A stretch of 64,000 nt of DNA from Paenisporosarcina macmurdoensis (GCF_042658845.1 NZ_JBHSRI010000002.1:248001-312000), one strand, 5' to 3'; positions 25,353-34,306 are shown, numbered from the stretch's first letter. Numbers and translations are program-made. The notes: generated from the letters alone by a model not told the origin.

Positions 25353-25478
25353 TATAATTGCTGAGCGATGGCTCAGTTGTAAAAATCGAGGTTCACGTAG
25401 GAAAAAAGAGTGATGACGTAGGAAAAAACGTCCGTCACGTAGGAAAAATCGCCATCGACGTAGGAATCCCTCCATATT
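25353..25478 (+). repeat. 21-nt period array, ACGTAGGAAAA class
   Basis: ACGTAGGAA begins at 25395, 25416, 25437 and 25458, exactly 21 nt apart, with a diverged leading unit CAGTTGTAAAA at 25374 behind GAGCGATGGCT. The variable segment between units 3 and 4 (ATCGCCATCG) is identical to the one in the array at 25189-25262. Confidence 0.85.
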
Positions 25479-25479
25479 T

Positions 25480-26280
25480 GTGCGGGTTGATGAGATCCAC
25501 AATTTGAGGGGCAATTGTGTCTACGTCTCCCACCGTTTATTATTTCTTTATAGTGAGTGTCACTGCCGACTTTAAAGAATGGTCTGAAATAAAGTAAGAA
25601 GAAGGAGACCGAAATATCATCTTCGGTCGAATATCTACTTATAGATAATATCAATTCTCAAATAAACCAGACGATCTTAACTGTGAGCTTCCAGGTTTTC
25701 AGGGAGAGAAGGACGTATCCCCGACGCAGAATGATCGGAAAAAATAGAGTGGGGCGAGTGACGAAGTCACAAGCCCCACTCTTTGTTACCTAGATTATAG
25801 TGCAGCAAAGAATGCGTCCGAAGCGCACTGAAAACCTCTTTGCGTCAACAGGAATTCTTTAATTAGATTTCTTTAACGAGCCCCGTGGGGTTATCTTGCC
25901 TAATTCTTTTGAGACGTGGTAGAGAAGTGGTTAGTCACGATATGACAAACAACTTCCGATTTCTCAATTGCTTTTCACCCCTCTACTAACCTTCACTGTA
26001 ATATTTCAAAAAATGACGAGATACATTAAAAAAATAGAGAATTGTCAATATTATTTCAAAAAACTTATTTGTGAGAACGCTAAAAAAAGCTTGATATAAC
26101 TGAATTTTAAGAATCTATTTTATTTCAAAATAAAGTAAAAACAGGAAATAATCAAAATAGTTGTTGCGATTGTAATAATTCTGTAATAGAATTTACAACT
26201 AGGTGCACAATTAACAGAAAAATTGAAATTTTGGAAAGAATATAAGTTTGACGACATCTTAGTATTTACTTGAGAGGAGT
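25480..26280. other. Gene-poor intergenic stretch before the first peptide transporter
   Basis: No convincing reading frame on either strand. It contains one strong hairpin (25746-25783), an imperfect inverted repeat GTAGAGAAGTG...CACCCCTCTAC at about 25919-25980, and an AT-rich 300-bp run before the transporter operon. A weak promoter candidate (TTGTTG at 26161, 17 bp, TAATAG at 26184) precedes a leader of about 90 nt. Apart from these I see nothing that explains the length. Confidence 0.5.
25746..25783 (-). terminator. Strong orphan hairpin terminator
   Basis: AGAGTGGGGC and GCCCCACTCT form a ten-bp stem, extended by GTGAC/GTCAC. The minus-strand side is followed by ATTTTTT, so it is best read as ending a minus-strand transcript, yet no minus-strand gene lies to its right. 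A small RNA is possible. Confidence 0.6.
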
Positions 26281-27300
26281 ATGGCTTTGAACATAACGCA
26301 GGATCTTTTAAGAATTAATGATTTACATACTGGGTTTCGTGTGAAAGATACATATTTTAATGCAGTGGATGGAGTCTCCATTCATTTAAAAAAGAATGAA
26401 ATTTTAGCGATTGTTGGAGAATCAGGGTGCGGTAAAAGTTCGTTAGCAACTTCCATTATTGGCCTACATGATCCAAATAACACTAAAATAACTGGTGAAA
26501 TACAGTTTAAAGGTCTTGATCTAGCAAAATTGACAGATGAAAAACTAAACAAGGTACGCGGCAACGAAATTGGCATGATCTTTCAAGATCCTTTATCAGC
26601 TTTAAATCCATTAATGCGTATTGGTGATCAAATTGAAGAAAGTTTAATCTATCACACAAAGCTTTCAAAAGCCGAAAGACTAAATCGTGTAATTGAACTT
26701 ATTAATCAAGTTGGAATTCCAAATCCAAAAAGAGTAGTGAAACAATTTCCACATCAATTATCAGGTGGTATGCGTCAACGTGTTATTATCGCCATTGCCA
26801 TATCGTGTAAGCCTTCTATCATCATTGCAGACGAACCAACTACAGCTCTAGATGTAACAATTCAGGCTCAAATATTAGATTTACTAAAAGATTTACAGGC
26901 TGAAACTGAATCTGGCATTATCTTGATTACTCATGACTTAGGTGTAGTAGCAGAAGTAGCCGATCGAGTAGCTGTTATGTATGCAGGACAAATCATAGAA
27001 GAAGCTCCAGTTGAAGAGTTATTCAATAATCCTATACATCCTTACACTAGATCTTTATTAAACTCAATTCCACAAACACATAGTGATAACGAGAAATTAG
27101 AAGTCATTCAAGGTTTAGTCCCGTCATTAGTTAATTTACCACGCGAGGGTTGTCGATTTGCCCCGCGAATTCCTTGGATTCCACAAGAGGCACACGAAAC
27201 AAAACCACAACTTCACGAAATAGCACCAGGACATTTTGTTCGATGTACCTGCTGGAACCACTTTCACTTTGAAGGTGAAGAAGGGGGAAGCTTGACATGA
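26281..27300 (+). CDS. appD: Oligopeptide ABC transporter ATP-binding protein (AppD/OppD type)
   Basis: 339 residues. Walker A GESGCGKSS, signature LSGGMRQRV, Walker B IIIADEPTTALDVT and the switch His in LITHDLG are all present. A C-terminal oligopeptide-transporter extension holds EGCRFAPRIP and RCTCWNHF cysteines, as in OppD/DppD proteins. It hydrolyses ATP as one half of the nucleotide-binding pair for peptide import. ATG 26281 lies almost on the GAGAGGAG ribosome-binding site, so TTG 26287 is an equally good start. Gene order here (two ATPases, two permeases, then binding protein) recalls the B. subtilis app operon, which also precedes trpS. Confidence 0.93.
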   Translation: MALNITQDLLRINDLHTGFRVKDTYFNAVDGVSIHLKKNEILAIVGESGCGKSSLATSIIGLHDPNNTKITGEIQFKGLDLAKLTDEKLNKVRGNEIGMIFQDPLSALNPLMRIGDQIEESLIYHTKLSKAERLNRVIELINQVGIPNPKRVVKQFPHQLSGGMRQRVIIAIAISCKPSIIIADEPTTALDVTIQAQILDLLKDLQAETESGIILITHDLGVVAEVADRVAVMYAGQIIEEAPVEELFNNPIHPYTRSLLNSIPQTHSDNEKLEVIQGLVPSLVNLPREGCRFAPRIPWIPQEAHETKPQLHEIAPGHFVRCTCWNHFHFEGEEGGSLT

Positions 27301-28244
27301 GTTTTATGGAAATAAAAGATTTGCGCGTTCACTATCCCATTCGTGGCGGCTTCTTTAATACAATCGTTGACCATGTTCATGCTGTTGACGGCATCAATAT
27401 GGAATTCGAAAAAGGCAAAACATATGGCTTGGTAGGCGAATCTGGTTGTGGTAAATCCACAACAGGCAAAGCCATTATCGGCCTTGAGAAAATAACATCC
27501 GGTAAAATCATTTACGAAGGAAAAGATGTGACCAATCAACGTCGCCAACGTAACTCACCATATAATCGTGATATTCAAATGATTTTCCAAGATGCACACT
27601 CAAGTTTAAATCCGCGCAAACGCGTGCAAGATATTTTGGCGGAACCTATCCGGAATTTTTTAAATCTCTCTGATTCAGAAGAAAAGCGGAAAATTAATGA
27701 ATTATTAGCTATCGTCGGTATGCCAGAAGATGCAAAAGTGAAATACCCTCATGAATTCTCTGGTGGCCAAAAGCAGCGAATTGGTATTGCACGAGCGATT
27801 GCAACTAACCCAAAGCTCATTATTGCGGATGAGCCAGTTTCAGCGCTTGACTTATCGGTACAAGCACAGGTTTTAAATTTCTTGAAAGATATTCAAGATG
27901 AATTGGGATTGAGCTATTTATTTATATCGCATGATCTTGGAGTAGTGAAACATATGTGTGACCATGTGTCCATCATGTATAAAGGAAGATTTGTAGAGTC
28001 TGGGTCGAAGAAAGATATTTATCAAACGCCTCAGCATATTTACACAAAAAGATTATTATCAGCAATTCCTACCATCGAGCCTTCAAGTAGAGTCGAACGG
28101 AAAGTAGAACGAATTACCGTAGAGAACAATTACCAACTTGATAATCATCAATACTTTGATGCAAACGGTCGCGTCTATGACCTTCAAGCAATTTCTGATA
28201 CGCATGAAGTAGCTATGTCGGAAATCAAAGAGGGGGTTAAATAA
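27297..28244 (+). CDS. appF: Oligopeptide ABC transporter ATP-binding protein (AppF/OppF type)
   Basis: 315 residues. Walker A GESGCGKSTTG, Q-loop MIFQDAHSSLNPR, signature FSGGQKQRIGIARA, Walker B LIIADEPVSALDLS and ISHDLGVVKHM are typical of OppF/DppF. It pairs with the preceding ATPase to drive the peptide permease. The ATG overlaps the previous stop (ATGA), a sign of translational coupling. The C-terminus after residue about 270 is a short transporter-specific tail. Confidence 0.93.
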   Translation: MSFMEIKDLRVHYPIRGGFFNTIVDHVHAVDGINMEFEKGKTYGLVGESGCGKSTTGKAIIGLEKITSGKIIYEGKDVTNQRRQRNSPYNRDIQMIFQDAHSSLNPRKRVQDILAEPIRNFLNLSDSEEKRKINELLAIVGMPEDAKVKYPHEFSGGQKQRIGIARAIATNPKLIIADEPVSALDLSVQAQVLNFLKDIQDELGLSYLFISHDLGVVKHMCDHVSIMYKGRFVESGSKKDIYQTPQHIYTKRLLSAIPTIEPSSRVERKVERITVENNYQLDNHQYFDANGRVYDLQAISDTHEVAMSEIKEGVK

Positions 28245-28245
28245 T

Positions 28246-29208
28246 ATGTGGAAAACAATAATTCGTCGCATATTGATGATGATTCCACAATTACTAGCGT
28301 TAAGTCTATTAATCTTCGTGATGGCGAAATTTATGCCTGGAGATCCTTTTACAGGAATGGTAACTCCTGATACGGATCCTTCACGTATAGAAGAATTGCG
28401 CGAACAAGCAGGTTTCTATGACCCTTGGTATCAACAATATGCCACATGGATGATGAATGCTGTTCAAGGTGATTTTGGTAAAAGTTATACGTATAAAGTT
28501 GCAGTTGCTGACCTAATTGGAGATCGAGCTCTTAATACATTGTGGTTATCATTAGTGAGTGTTCTTTTACTGTATTTAATTGCGATTCCATTAGGCGTAC
28601 TTGCAGGGCGCTACCAGAATACATTTTTAGATAAAACGGTTGTTCTATATAGTTTCATTAGTTATGCCATTCCAGTATTCGTTTTATCCCTTATTTTCTT
28701 GTACCTTTTCGGATACAAGCTGCAATGGTTCCCAACAGGTGGAACGGTTGATATTAAATATGAAAATGGTTCCTTAGGTTATATTTGGAGTAAATTTTAT
28801 CATCTTCTATTACCAGCCATTACGTATGCCATTCTTGGAACGACCGGTGTCATTCAATATTTACGTACAGAAGTAATAGATGCAAAGTCCCAAGATTATG
28901 TTCGTACTGCACGTAGTAAAGGGATTCCCTTAAATAAAGTGTATTCACGACATATTTTCCGGAATTCTTTATTGCCAATCGCTGCATTCCTAGGGTTTAC
29001 TATCACTGGTTTGCTTGGCGGATCCATCTTTATTGAAACCATTTTCGGCTATCCTGGAATGGGACAATTATTCATTCAATCCATTTCTGGACGTGATTAT
29101 AGTGTAATTACTGCTTTGGTTATGCTGTACGGATTCTTAACATTATTAGGCAGTCTATTATCCGACATTATTATGAGCATTGTAGATCCACGAATTAGGA
29201 TAGATTGA
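28246..29208 (+). CDS. appB: Oligopeptide ABC transporter permease (OppB type)
   Basis: 320 residues with six membrane segments. The N-terminus IIRRILMMIPQLLALSLLIFV and the EAA loop (RTARSKGIPLNKVYSRHIFRN) near residue 220 are characteristic of OppB/DppB inner-membrane permeases. It forms the membrane channel with the next gene product. It starts one base after the preceding stop and uses the AGAGGGGG ribosome-binding site inside that gene's end. Confidence 0.93.
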   Translation: MWKTIIRRILMMIPQLLALSLLIFVMAKFMPGDPFTGMVTPDTDPSRIEELREQAGFYDPWYQQYATWMMNAVQGDFGKSYTYKVAVADLIGDRALNTLWLSLVSVLLLYLIAIPLGVLAGRYQNTFLDKTVVLYSFISYAIPVFVLSLIFLYLFGYKLQWFPTGGTVDIKYENGSLGYIWSKFYHLLLPAITYAILGTTGVIQYLRTEVIDAKSQDYVRTARSKGIPLNKVYSRHIFRNSLLPIAAFLGFTITGLLGGSIFIETIFGYPGMGQLFIQSISGRDYSVITALVMLYGFLTLLGSLLSDIIMSIVDPRIRID

Positions 29209-29239
29209 CGAAAATAATGGTTAAGGAGAGTGTACTCAC

Positions 29240-30151
29240 ATGAAAGAGCAGACAGATAATGTAGTGATTCAATCTGAACATCCAGAAAGCTCTCCGCCTA
29301 CTGGATTTCAAGTGATCATGCGTGAATTTAAAAAAGATAAACTTGCGATGTTTTCCCTTATCGCATTAGTAGTTGTGATTGTCGGGATTTTCTTTTGGTC
29401 CCTGTTTATAGATCAACAAGAAATGATGCGCGTTAGTTTACGCGATAAATTTGCAGAACCTGGAGACAAGTTCTTGTTAGGTGCTGACCAAGGTGGTCGA
29501 GATATTTTAGGCCAACTGATAATCGGAGCACGTAATTCAATTGCGATTGCCATGGCGGTTACTTTGCTATCAGGCATCATTGGTATCATGATTGGTTTGA
29601 CTACAGGTTATTTTGGTGGCTGGATAGATAACATTTTTATGCGAATCATCGATTTCTTCATTACGATTCCAGCTTTAATGATTATTATCGTCTTTGTAAC
29701 CATCGTACCAAAATATAATATTCCTATTTTCATTTTGATTGTCACTGTATTCGCATGGCCAGGTACAGCGCGTTTGATTCGAAGCAAAGCACTCTCTGAA
29801 AGTCGGAGGGACTATATTAACTCTTCGAAAACAATGGGTACGAGTGATGGAAACATCATTTTTGCAAAAATGATGCCAAATCTAAGCTCCATCTTAATTG
29901 TGGAACTAACGTTAAATTTTGCGGGAAATGTTGGAATTGAAACGGGTCTGTCGTTCTTAGGATTCGGATTACCTCCATCTACACCAAGTTTAGGGACACT
30001 CGTAAGTTATGCAAATAATCCACTTGTGTTATCTGATAAATGGTGGATTTGGTTACCAGCCTCGCTGCTAATTCTTTTCTTAATGTTAGGAATAAACTAT
30101 GTGGGTCAAGCTATTCGTCGATCTGCTGATGCGAAGCAACGCTTAGGGTAA
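29240..30151 (+). CDS. appC: Oligopeptide ABC transporter permease (OppC type)
   Basis: 303 residues: an N-terminal cytoplasmic tail, one membrane helix, an extracytoplasmic loop with LGADQGGRDILGQLIIGAR (the OppC motif), then five more helices and the EAA loop (SSKTMGTSDGNIIFAKMMPN). It pairs with the OppB-type permease. A good AAGGAGAG ribosome-binding site precedes the ATG. The binding-protein gene follows after 74 bp. Confidence 0.93.
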   Translation: MKEQTDNVVIQSEHPESSPPTGFQVIMREFKKDKLAMFSLIALVVVIVGIFFWSLFIDQQEMMRVSLRDKFAEPGDKFLLGADQGGRDILGQLIIGARNSIAIAMAVTLLSGIIGIMIGLTTGYFGGWIDNIFMRIIDFFITIPALMIIIVFVTIVPKYNIPIFILIVTVFAWPGTARLIRSKALSESRRDYINSSKTMGTSDGNIIFAKMMPNLSSILIVELTLNFAGNVGIETGLSFLGFGLPPSTPSLGTLVSYANNPLVLSDKWWIWLPASLLILFLMLGINYVGQAIRRSADAKQRLG

Positions 30152-30225
30152 CACCTAATTAATAGTGGTATTAAACGTTTTACGTTTGATATATAGAACA
30201 AGAGATAAAAAAAGGAGGAAAAGGA

Positions 30226-32049
30226 ATGAACAAAAAGCTTTGGACATTATTAGCATTACTTTTAGCTTTCGTACTTGTACTTGGTGCATGTAACGGTGAA
30301 GGCGACTCGACAGATGGAAAAGATTCACCAGCAAAAGATAAAGAAGAAGAAAAAAATGAAGAAGTAGTAGATACTGGAAGCTTCCCTTTAAATGTTGAAA
30401 ATGAGGGAGAAGTAATTGAAGGAGGTACTTTAAAAGTAGCTCTAGTAAATGACTCACCTTTCCAAGGGATTTTCTCAACAGTTCTATATGAAGATGCATA
30501 TGATGCAGATATTATGGACTTTGCTAGTAATACAATTTTTGAAACAGATGGTGACTTCTTATTAACTAACGATGGAATCGCTGGTATGGAAGTTGATCAA
30601 GATAATAATAAAGTAACAATTACTATCAAAGACGGCGTTAAATGGTCTGATGGTGAACCGCTTAAAATTGAAGACTTAGTACAACCTTACTTAATTATCG
30701 GTCATAAAGACTACACAGGAGTACGTTATGATGCTGATTTCCAAAACATCATAGGTGCTGTTGAATACCATGATGGAAAAGCTGATACAATCTCAGGTTT
30801 AAAGAAAGTGGATGAAAAGACTTTAGAAATTTCATTTACTAAATTATCTCCAGCTATTTTCAGTGGTGGTGATGGAATCTGGACTTCTGCTGAACCGAGC
30901 CATATTTTAAAAGATCTTCCAGTTGCAGATTTACTTGAGTCAGATGCAGTACGTAAAAACATCGTGACTTTAGGTGCATTCAAATTTGAAAAAATCGTAC
31001 CAGGTGAATCAGTACAATTCGTGAAAAACGAAAACTACTGGAAAGGTGCTCCAAAACTTGATGGCGTATTATTAAAAACAGTTCCTTCAACTTCAATCTC
31101 TGTTGCATTACAAACAGGGGAATATCATATGACTGCTAACACTTTTAGCACGGACAAGTATTTAGAAATTAAAGATTTTGATAACATCACAGTTCTTGGT
31201 CGTAATGAACTTTACTACCAATACCTTGGTTTTAAACTTGGGAAATATGATGTAGAAAAAGAAGAAGTTGCAATGGATCCAAATGCTAAGATGAGCGATG
31301 TAAATCTTCGTCAAGCAATGGGCTATGCAATCGACGTTGAACAAGTTTCAGAAGTATATTACAACAACTTACGTGCACGTGCTACATCACTGATTCCACC
31401 AGTATTCCAATCATTCTACGACGATTCATTAGAAGGTTACACATATGACGTAGAAAAAGCTAATTCAATTTTGGATGAAGCTGGATATGAGGACGTTGAT
31501 GGTGACGGGCTTCGTGAAAACAAAGATGGTAAACCACTTGAAATTAAATTCGCTACAATGTCTGGTAGTGATACTGCTGAAGACATCGCATCATTCTACA
31601 TGCAAAACTGGAAAGATGTGGGCTTAAATGTAACACTTGCAACAGGTCGTACAATTGAATTCAATAGCTTCTACGATAAAATTGAAGCTGATGATCCTGA
31701 AGTAGATATGTTTATGGCAGCATGGGGTACAGGAACTAACCCATCTCCATCAGGTCTTTACTCAAAAACTGCACAATATAACTTCAGCCGTTACACTTCT
31801 GAGAAGTTAGAAGAGCTGTTAGCTGCTATCGACTCTCCAGAAGCTTTTGATGCTGAATACCGTGCAGGTAAATTCCGTGAATGGCAAGAATATATGTCTG
31901 AAAATGCACCAATCATTCCAACACAAACTCGTTTAGAATTACGCCCGATTAATAAAAGCGTAAAAAATTACGATATCGATTACGCTGGTGACTTTAATTG
32001 GAACCAAGTTGAATTAATTTCTGAAGATCCTGCTAAATCTTCTAAATAA
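30226..32049 (+). CDS. appA: Oligopeptide-binding lipoprotein of the first transporter
   Basis: 607 residues. Signal peptide with lipobox LVLGAC (lipidated Cys22), an acidic low-complexity linker (residues about 25-48), then an SBP family 5 peptide-binding fold (KDGVKWSDGEPLKIEDLVQPY, DVNLRQAMGYAID, later AAWGTGTNPSP). It captures peptides outside the membrane for the permease. It lies last in the operon behind a very strong GGAGG ribosome-binding site and before a terminator, which fits the high level a binding protein needs. In the B. subtilis app operon the binding protein sits in the middle, so the order differs. Confidence 0.93.
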   Translation: MNKKLWTLLALLLAFVLVLGACNGEGDSTDGKDSPAKDKEEEKNEEVVDTGSFPLNVENEGEVIEGGTLKVALVNDSPFQGIFSTVLYEDAYDADIMDFASNTIFETDGDFLLTNDGIAGMEVDQDNNKVTITIKDGVKWSDGEPLKIEDLVQPYLIIGHKDYTGVRYDADFQNIIGAVEYHDGKADTISGLKKVDEKTLEISFTKLSPAIFSGGDGIWTSAEPSHILKDLPVADLLESDAVRKNIVTLGAFKFEKIVPGESVQFVKNENYWKGAPKLDGVLLKTVPSTSISVALQTGEYHMTANTFSTDKYLEIKDFDNITVLGRNELYYQYLGFKLGKYDVEKEEVAMDPNAKMSDVNLRQAMGYAIDVEQVSEVYYNNLRARATSLIPPVFQSFYDDSLEGYTYDVEKANSILDEAGYEDVDGDGLRENKDGKPLEIKFATMSGSDTAEDIASFYMQNWKDVGLNVTLATGRTIEFNSFYDKIEADDPEVDMFMAAWGTGTNPSPSGLYSKTAQYNFSRYTSEKLEELLAAIDSPEAFDAEYRAGKFREWQEYMSENAPIIPTQTRLELRPINKSVKNYDIDYAGDFNWNQVELISEDPAKSSK

Positions 32050-32063
32050 TTCGAAATAAAATA

Positions 32064-32105
32064 AAAACCCGTATTTATAGGAAACTATAAATACGGGTTT
32101 TTTAT
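32064..32105 (+). terminator. Rho-independent terminator after the first peptide transporter
   Basis: AAAACCCGTATTTATAG and CTATAAATACGGGTTTT form a 17-bp stem around GAAA, followed by T residues. Confidence 0.95.
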
Positions 32106-32230
32106 GTTGACATTGGATGATTTTAAAAGAGTATTCTAGTGAAGTAATTTTCCATGAATAAAAGAAAATGGGACTAACTTGACGTACTTATAAGGCTTGC
32201 TTCATATAGTAGTGTAAAAGGGTGCTTGTA

Positions 32231-32449
32231 TTGATAAAATGGCTACTGTTTACAATCAGTTACATATTCATTGTCATGAGTCTGTTACAAATTCTATTGT
32301 ACTTAAACTATTTATCGCTTGGCTATACATGGAAAAGCGTCTGGACATTTATATTCCAGACACCCGATTTTGCCATATTTCTTAGTTCGTTTTTTGTCTT
32401 AACATTTATCGTTTTCTACCCAAGCCCATCGCGTTCTCCATTTTTTTAA
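32231..32449 (+). CDS. Small membrane protein of unknown function
   Basis: 72 residues with two hydrophobic helices (WLLFTISYIFIVMSLLQILLY and FAIFLSSFFVLTFIVFYP) and a short C-terminal tail. TTG 32231 is preferred because AAGGGTG lies just upstream; a GTG at 32222 sits inside that site. A plausible promoter TTGACG lies near 32180. I do not recognise the family. Its last 44 bases overlap the end of trpS on the other strand, which is unusual and lowers confidence somewhat. Confidence 0.5.
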   Translation: MIKWLLFTISYIFIVMSLLQILLYLNYLSLGYTWKSVWTFIFQTPDFAIFLSSFFVLTFIVFYPSPSRSPFF

Positions 32450-33392
32450 GCGTTTTTGACGCTACTGCTTGTGCTTTAAGAGCACCCTCATCCAAAATGG
32501 TATCTAACTCTTCTGAAGCTAACAATGCTTCATACCGTTCTTGGATGGGCTTTAAGTGTTCGATTACTGCATGTGCAACGGATGCTTTAAAATCTCCGTA
32601 ACCTACGCCTTTATACTTCGCAACTAATGCTTCAATGGACTCTCCAGTGAGTGCAGCTTCAATTGTTAGTAAATTAGAAACGCCTGGTTTATTGTCTACA
32701 TCATACGCAACGATTCCATCTGAATCTGTTACTGCACTTTTTATTTTTTTCTCGATTTCTTTTGGCGTATCTAATAAAGAAATCGTGGATTTTTTATTTG
32801 GATCTGATTTACTCATTTTTTTCAGTGGATCCTGAAGAGCTTTGATGCGAGCACCGTTTTTGGGTAAGCGAATTTCAGGAATCGTCAATACATCGTTATA
32901 CCGTCTATTAAAACGTTCTGCTAAGTCCCGTGTTAATTCAACATGTTGTTTTTGGTCATCCCCTACAGGTACAATATCCGTTTGGTAAAGAATGATATCC
33001 GCAGCCATAAGTGGTGGGTAAGTAAGCAGGGATGCAGAAACACCGTCCTTACCAGAAGATTTATCTTTAAATTGAGTCATGCGTTCAAGTTCCCCAATAT
33101 AAGCAATACACTGCATCATCCATCCAGCCTGAGCATGCGCAGGAACTTCAGATTGGATAAACAAGGTGGCTTTCTTAGGATCTATCCCTACAGCTAAGTA
33201 AAGGGCTGCTAAAGAGCGGATATTTTTACGAAGTTCTAGTCGATCTTGTGGAATTGTAATGGCATGCTGATCAACGATACAAAAAATACAATCATATTCG
33301 TCTTGCAATGTGGTGAATTGACGGAACGCTCCAATATAATTACCTAGTGTTACGGTTCCAGTAGGCTGTACGCCTGAAAAAATTTTCTTCAT
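32406..33392 (-). CDS. trpS: Tryptophanyl-tRNA synthetase
   Basis: 328 residues. The class I signature appears as GTVTLGNYIGAF (HIGH-like, residues about 12-22) and KKMSKSDPNKKS (KMSKS loop, about residues 193-197). The specificity and ATP-binding segments match bacterial TrpRS. It charges tRNA-Trp in the cytoplasm. A tryptophan T-box leader lies upstream on the same strand. The start ATG follows GGAGGAAATTGA. Its position between two peptide transporters is the same as in B. subtilis. Confidence 0.97.
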   Translation of the reverse strand: MKKIFSGVQPTGTVTLGNYIGAFRQFTTLQDEYDCIFCIVDQHAITIPQDRLELRKNIRSLAALYLAVGIDPKKATLFIQSEVPAHAQAGWMMQCIAYIGELERMTQFKDKSSGKDGVSASLLTYPPLMAADIILYQTDIVPVGDDQKQHVELTRDLAERFNRRYNDVLTIPEIRLPKNGARIKALQDPLKKMSKSDPNKKSTISLLDTPKEIEKKIKSAVTDSDGIVAYDVDNKPGVSNLLTIEAALTGESIEALVAKYKGVGYGDFKASVAHAVIEHLKPIQERYEALLASEELDTILDEGALKAQAVASKTLKKMENAMGLGRKR

Positions 33393-33410
33393 TCAATTTC
33401 CTCCTTTAAA

Positions 33411-33660
33411 ATAAAAAAACACATCACTCTCCCTAGTAAAGGGACGAATGATGTGTGAATCCGTGGTACCACCCAGATTGCCATAGTTTCATGGCCTCTT
33501 TAACTTCGTAACGTGAAGGGACGTATTAGGCTACACCTATAAAAGGTTCGCGGAATATGCTCGGAAGTCCATTCTACTCGACGGGAAGATCTGTTTTCAG
33601 CATTCACAGACTCTCTAAACTACCCGTTCAAATGTACTACTCTTCGTCTTTGCATTTAGA
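33411..33660 (-). promoter_or_regulatory. T-box leader (tryptophan specifier) of trpS
   Basis: On the minus strand the T-box core GGGTGGTACCACGG (33461-33474) is followed by a terminator (CACATCA...TGATGTG plus T-run, 33411-33455). The upstream part contains the stem I region beginning near 33660 and the sequence AGAATGGACTTCC, placing a TGG (Trp) codon at the usual specifier position. Uncharged tRNA-Trp would stabilise the antiterminator and raise trpS expression. Confidence 0.95.
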
Positions 33661-33676
33661 CTGTATTTTGCTTGTC

Positions 33677-33706
33677 ATTATAATATAGAAGAAACTCAAA
33701 AATCAA
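33677..33706 (-). promoter_or_regulatory. Sigma-A promoter of trpS
   Basis: Minus strand TTGATT (33701-33706), 18 bp, then a perfect TATAAT (33677-33682), just upstream of the T-box leader. Confidence 0.7.
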
Positions 33707-33715
33707 GTGTTTTTT

Positions 33716-34063
33716 CTATACGAAATAAATAATCAATGCGATGGTCATACAAAGTAAAATGGACCCACCTAGTTGGAAGAATGGGACATATGGGAAATCT
33801 AATAATTCCGAAGGAGCTCTCATTGATTCTGCATCGACTAGGTTTCTTCTTTTGAATGTAAAAACTTTTCTCATACTCATTGTAAAAATATCGAAAAAAC
33901 CATTTGATACTACATAAATTAGTAAGCCAATAAAAACGAACAATCCTCCGACAAAAAATGACACATTAATATAAGGAGTTAAACCCAATTCTCGGTAATA
34001 CAGAAACATAACTGCAACAATCACTATTTGCAAAAATAAAAATATTAGCACTTTCTTTTTCAC
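33716..34063 (-). CDS. DUF3899 membrane protein
   Basis: 115 residues with three hydrophobic segments: KKKVLIFLFLQIVIVAVMFL, the segment around FFVGGLFVFIGLLIYVVSNG, and the C-terminal LGGSILLCMTIALIIYFV. Between the second and third is a basic loop (MRKVFTFKRRN). It fits the DUF3899 family, whose function is unknown. The GTG at 34061-34063 is preferred because GAGGTG lies six bases upstream; an ATG eight codons earlier precedes that site. Confidence 0.75.
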   Translation of the reverse strand: MKKKVLIFLFLQIVIVAVMFLYYRELGLTPYINVSFFVGGLFVFIGLLIYVVSNGFFDIFTMSMRKVFTFKRRNLVDAESMRAPSELLDFPYVPFFQLGGSILLCMTIALIIYFV

Positions 34064-34234
34064 TTGTAACACCTCAATCCTTTTCACATTGTAGAAGAAA
34101 AGACAGAAAAAATCAAAATTTCGGTAAACGAATTAAATATTCACAATTAATAGAAAAGCCTTTTACCCCAACGTTTCTGTCATATAATTGTAATGTTTCT
34201 GTTACGTAAGTGTAAAAAATATTAAAAAAAAGCC

Positions 34235-34262
34235 TGTACAGATTTTTTAGAATATGTATAAT
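34235..34262 (+). promoter_or_regulatory. Sigma-A promoter of the oppABCDF operon
   Basis: TGTACA (34235-34240), 16 bp, perfect TATAAT (34257-34262), about 45 bp ahead of oppA. Confidence 0.6.
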
Positions 34263-34275
34263 AAAGATTGTACCA

Positions 34276-34290
34276 ATTTTTCAGAAAATT
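34276..34290 (+). promoter_or_regulatory. CodY box in the opp leader
   Basis: ATTTTTCAGAAAATT matches the CodY consensus (AATTTTCWGAAAATT) at 14 of 15 positions. It lies just downstream of the predicted transcription start and before the ribosome-binding site, a position suited to repression during branched-chain amino acid and GTP excess. No equally good box was seen before the first transporter. Confidence 0.75.
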
Positions 34291-34306
34291 CAAGGGGGTC
34301 AACTTA

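Noticed and set aside
25180..25413. Open frames on both strands with repeated TSEK or FSDV motifs
   Set aside because: They arise from the 21-nt arrays, whose period is a multiple of three, and resemble no protein.
25168..25478. Evenly spaced repeats that might be a CRISPR array
   Set aside because: Repeat cores are only about 11 nt with 10-nt intervals, partly repeated between arrays, and there are no cas genes. CRISPR repeats are 21-48 nt with unique spacers of about 30 nt.
26161..26189. Promoter for the first peptide transporter (TTGTTG-17-TAATAG)
   Set aside because: The -10 matches at only three of six positions in a very AT-rich region, so it is mentioned but not listed as a feature.
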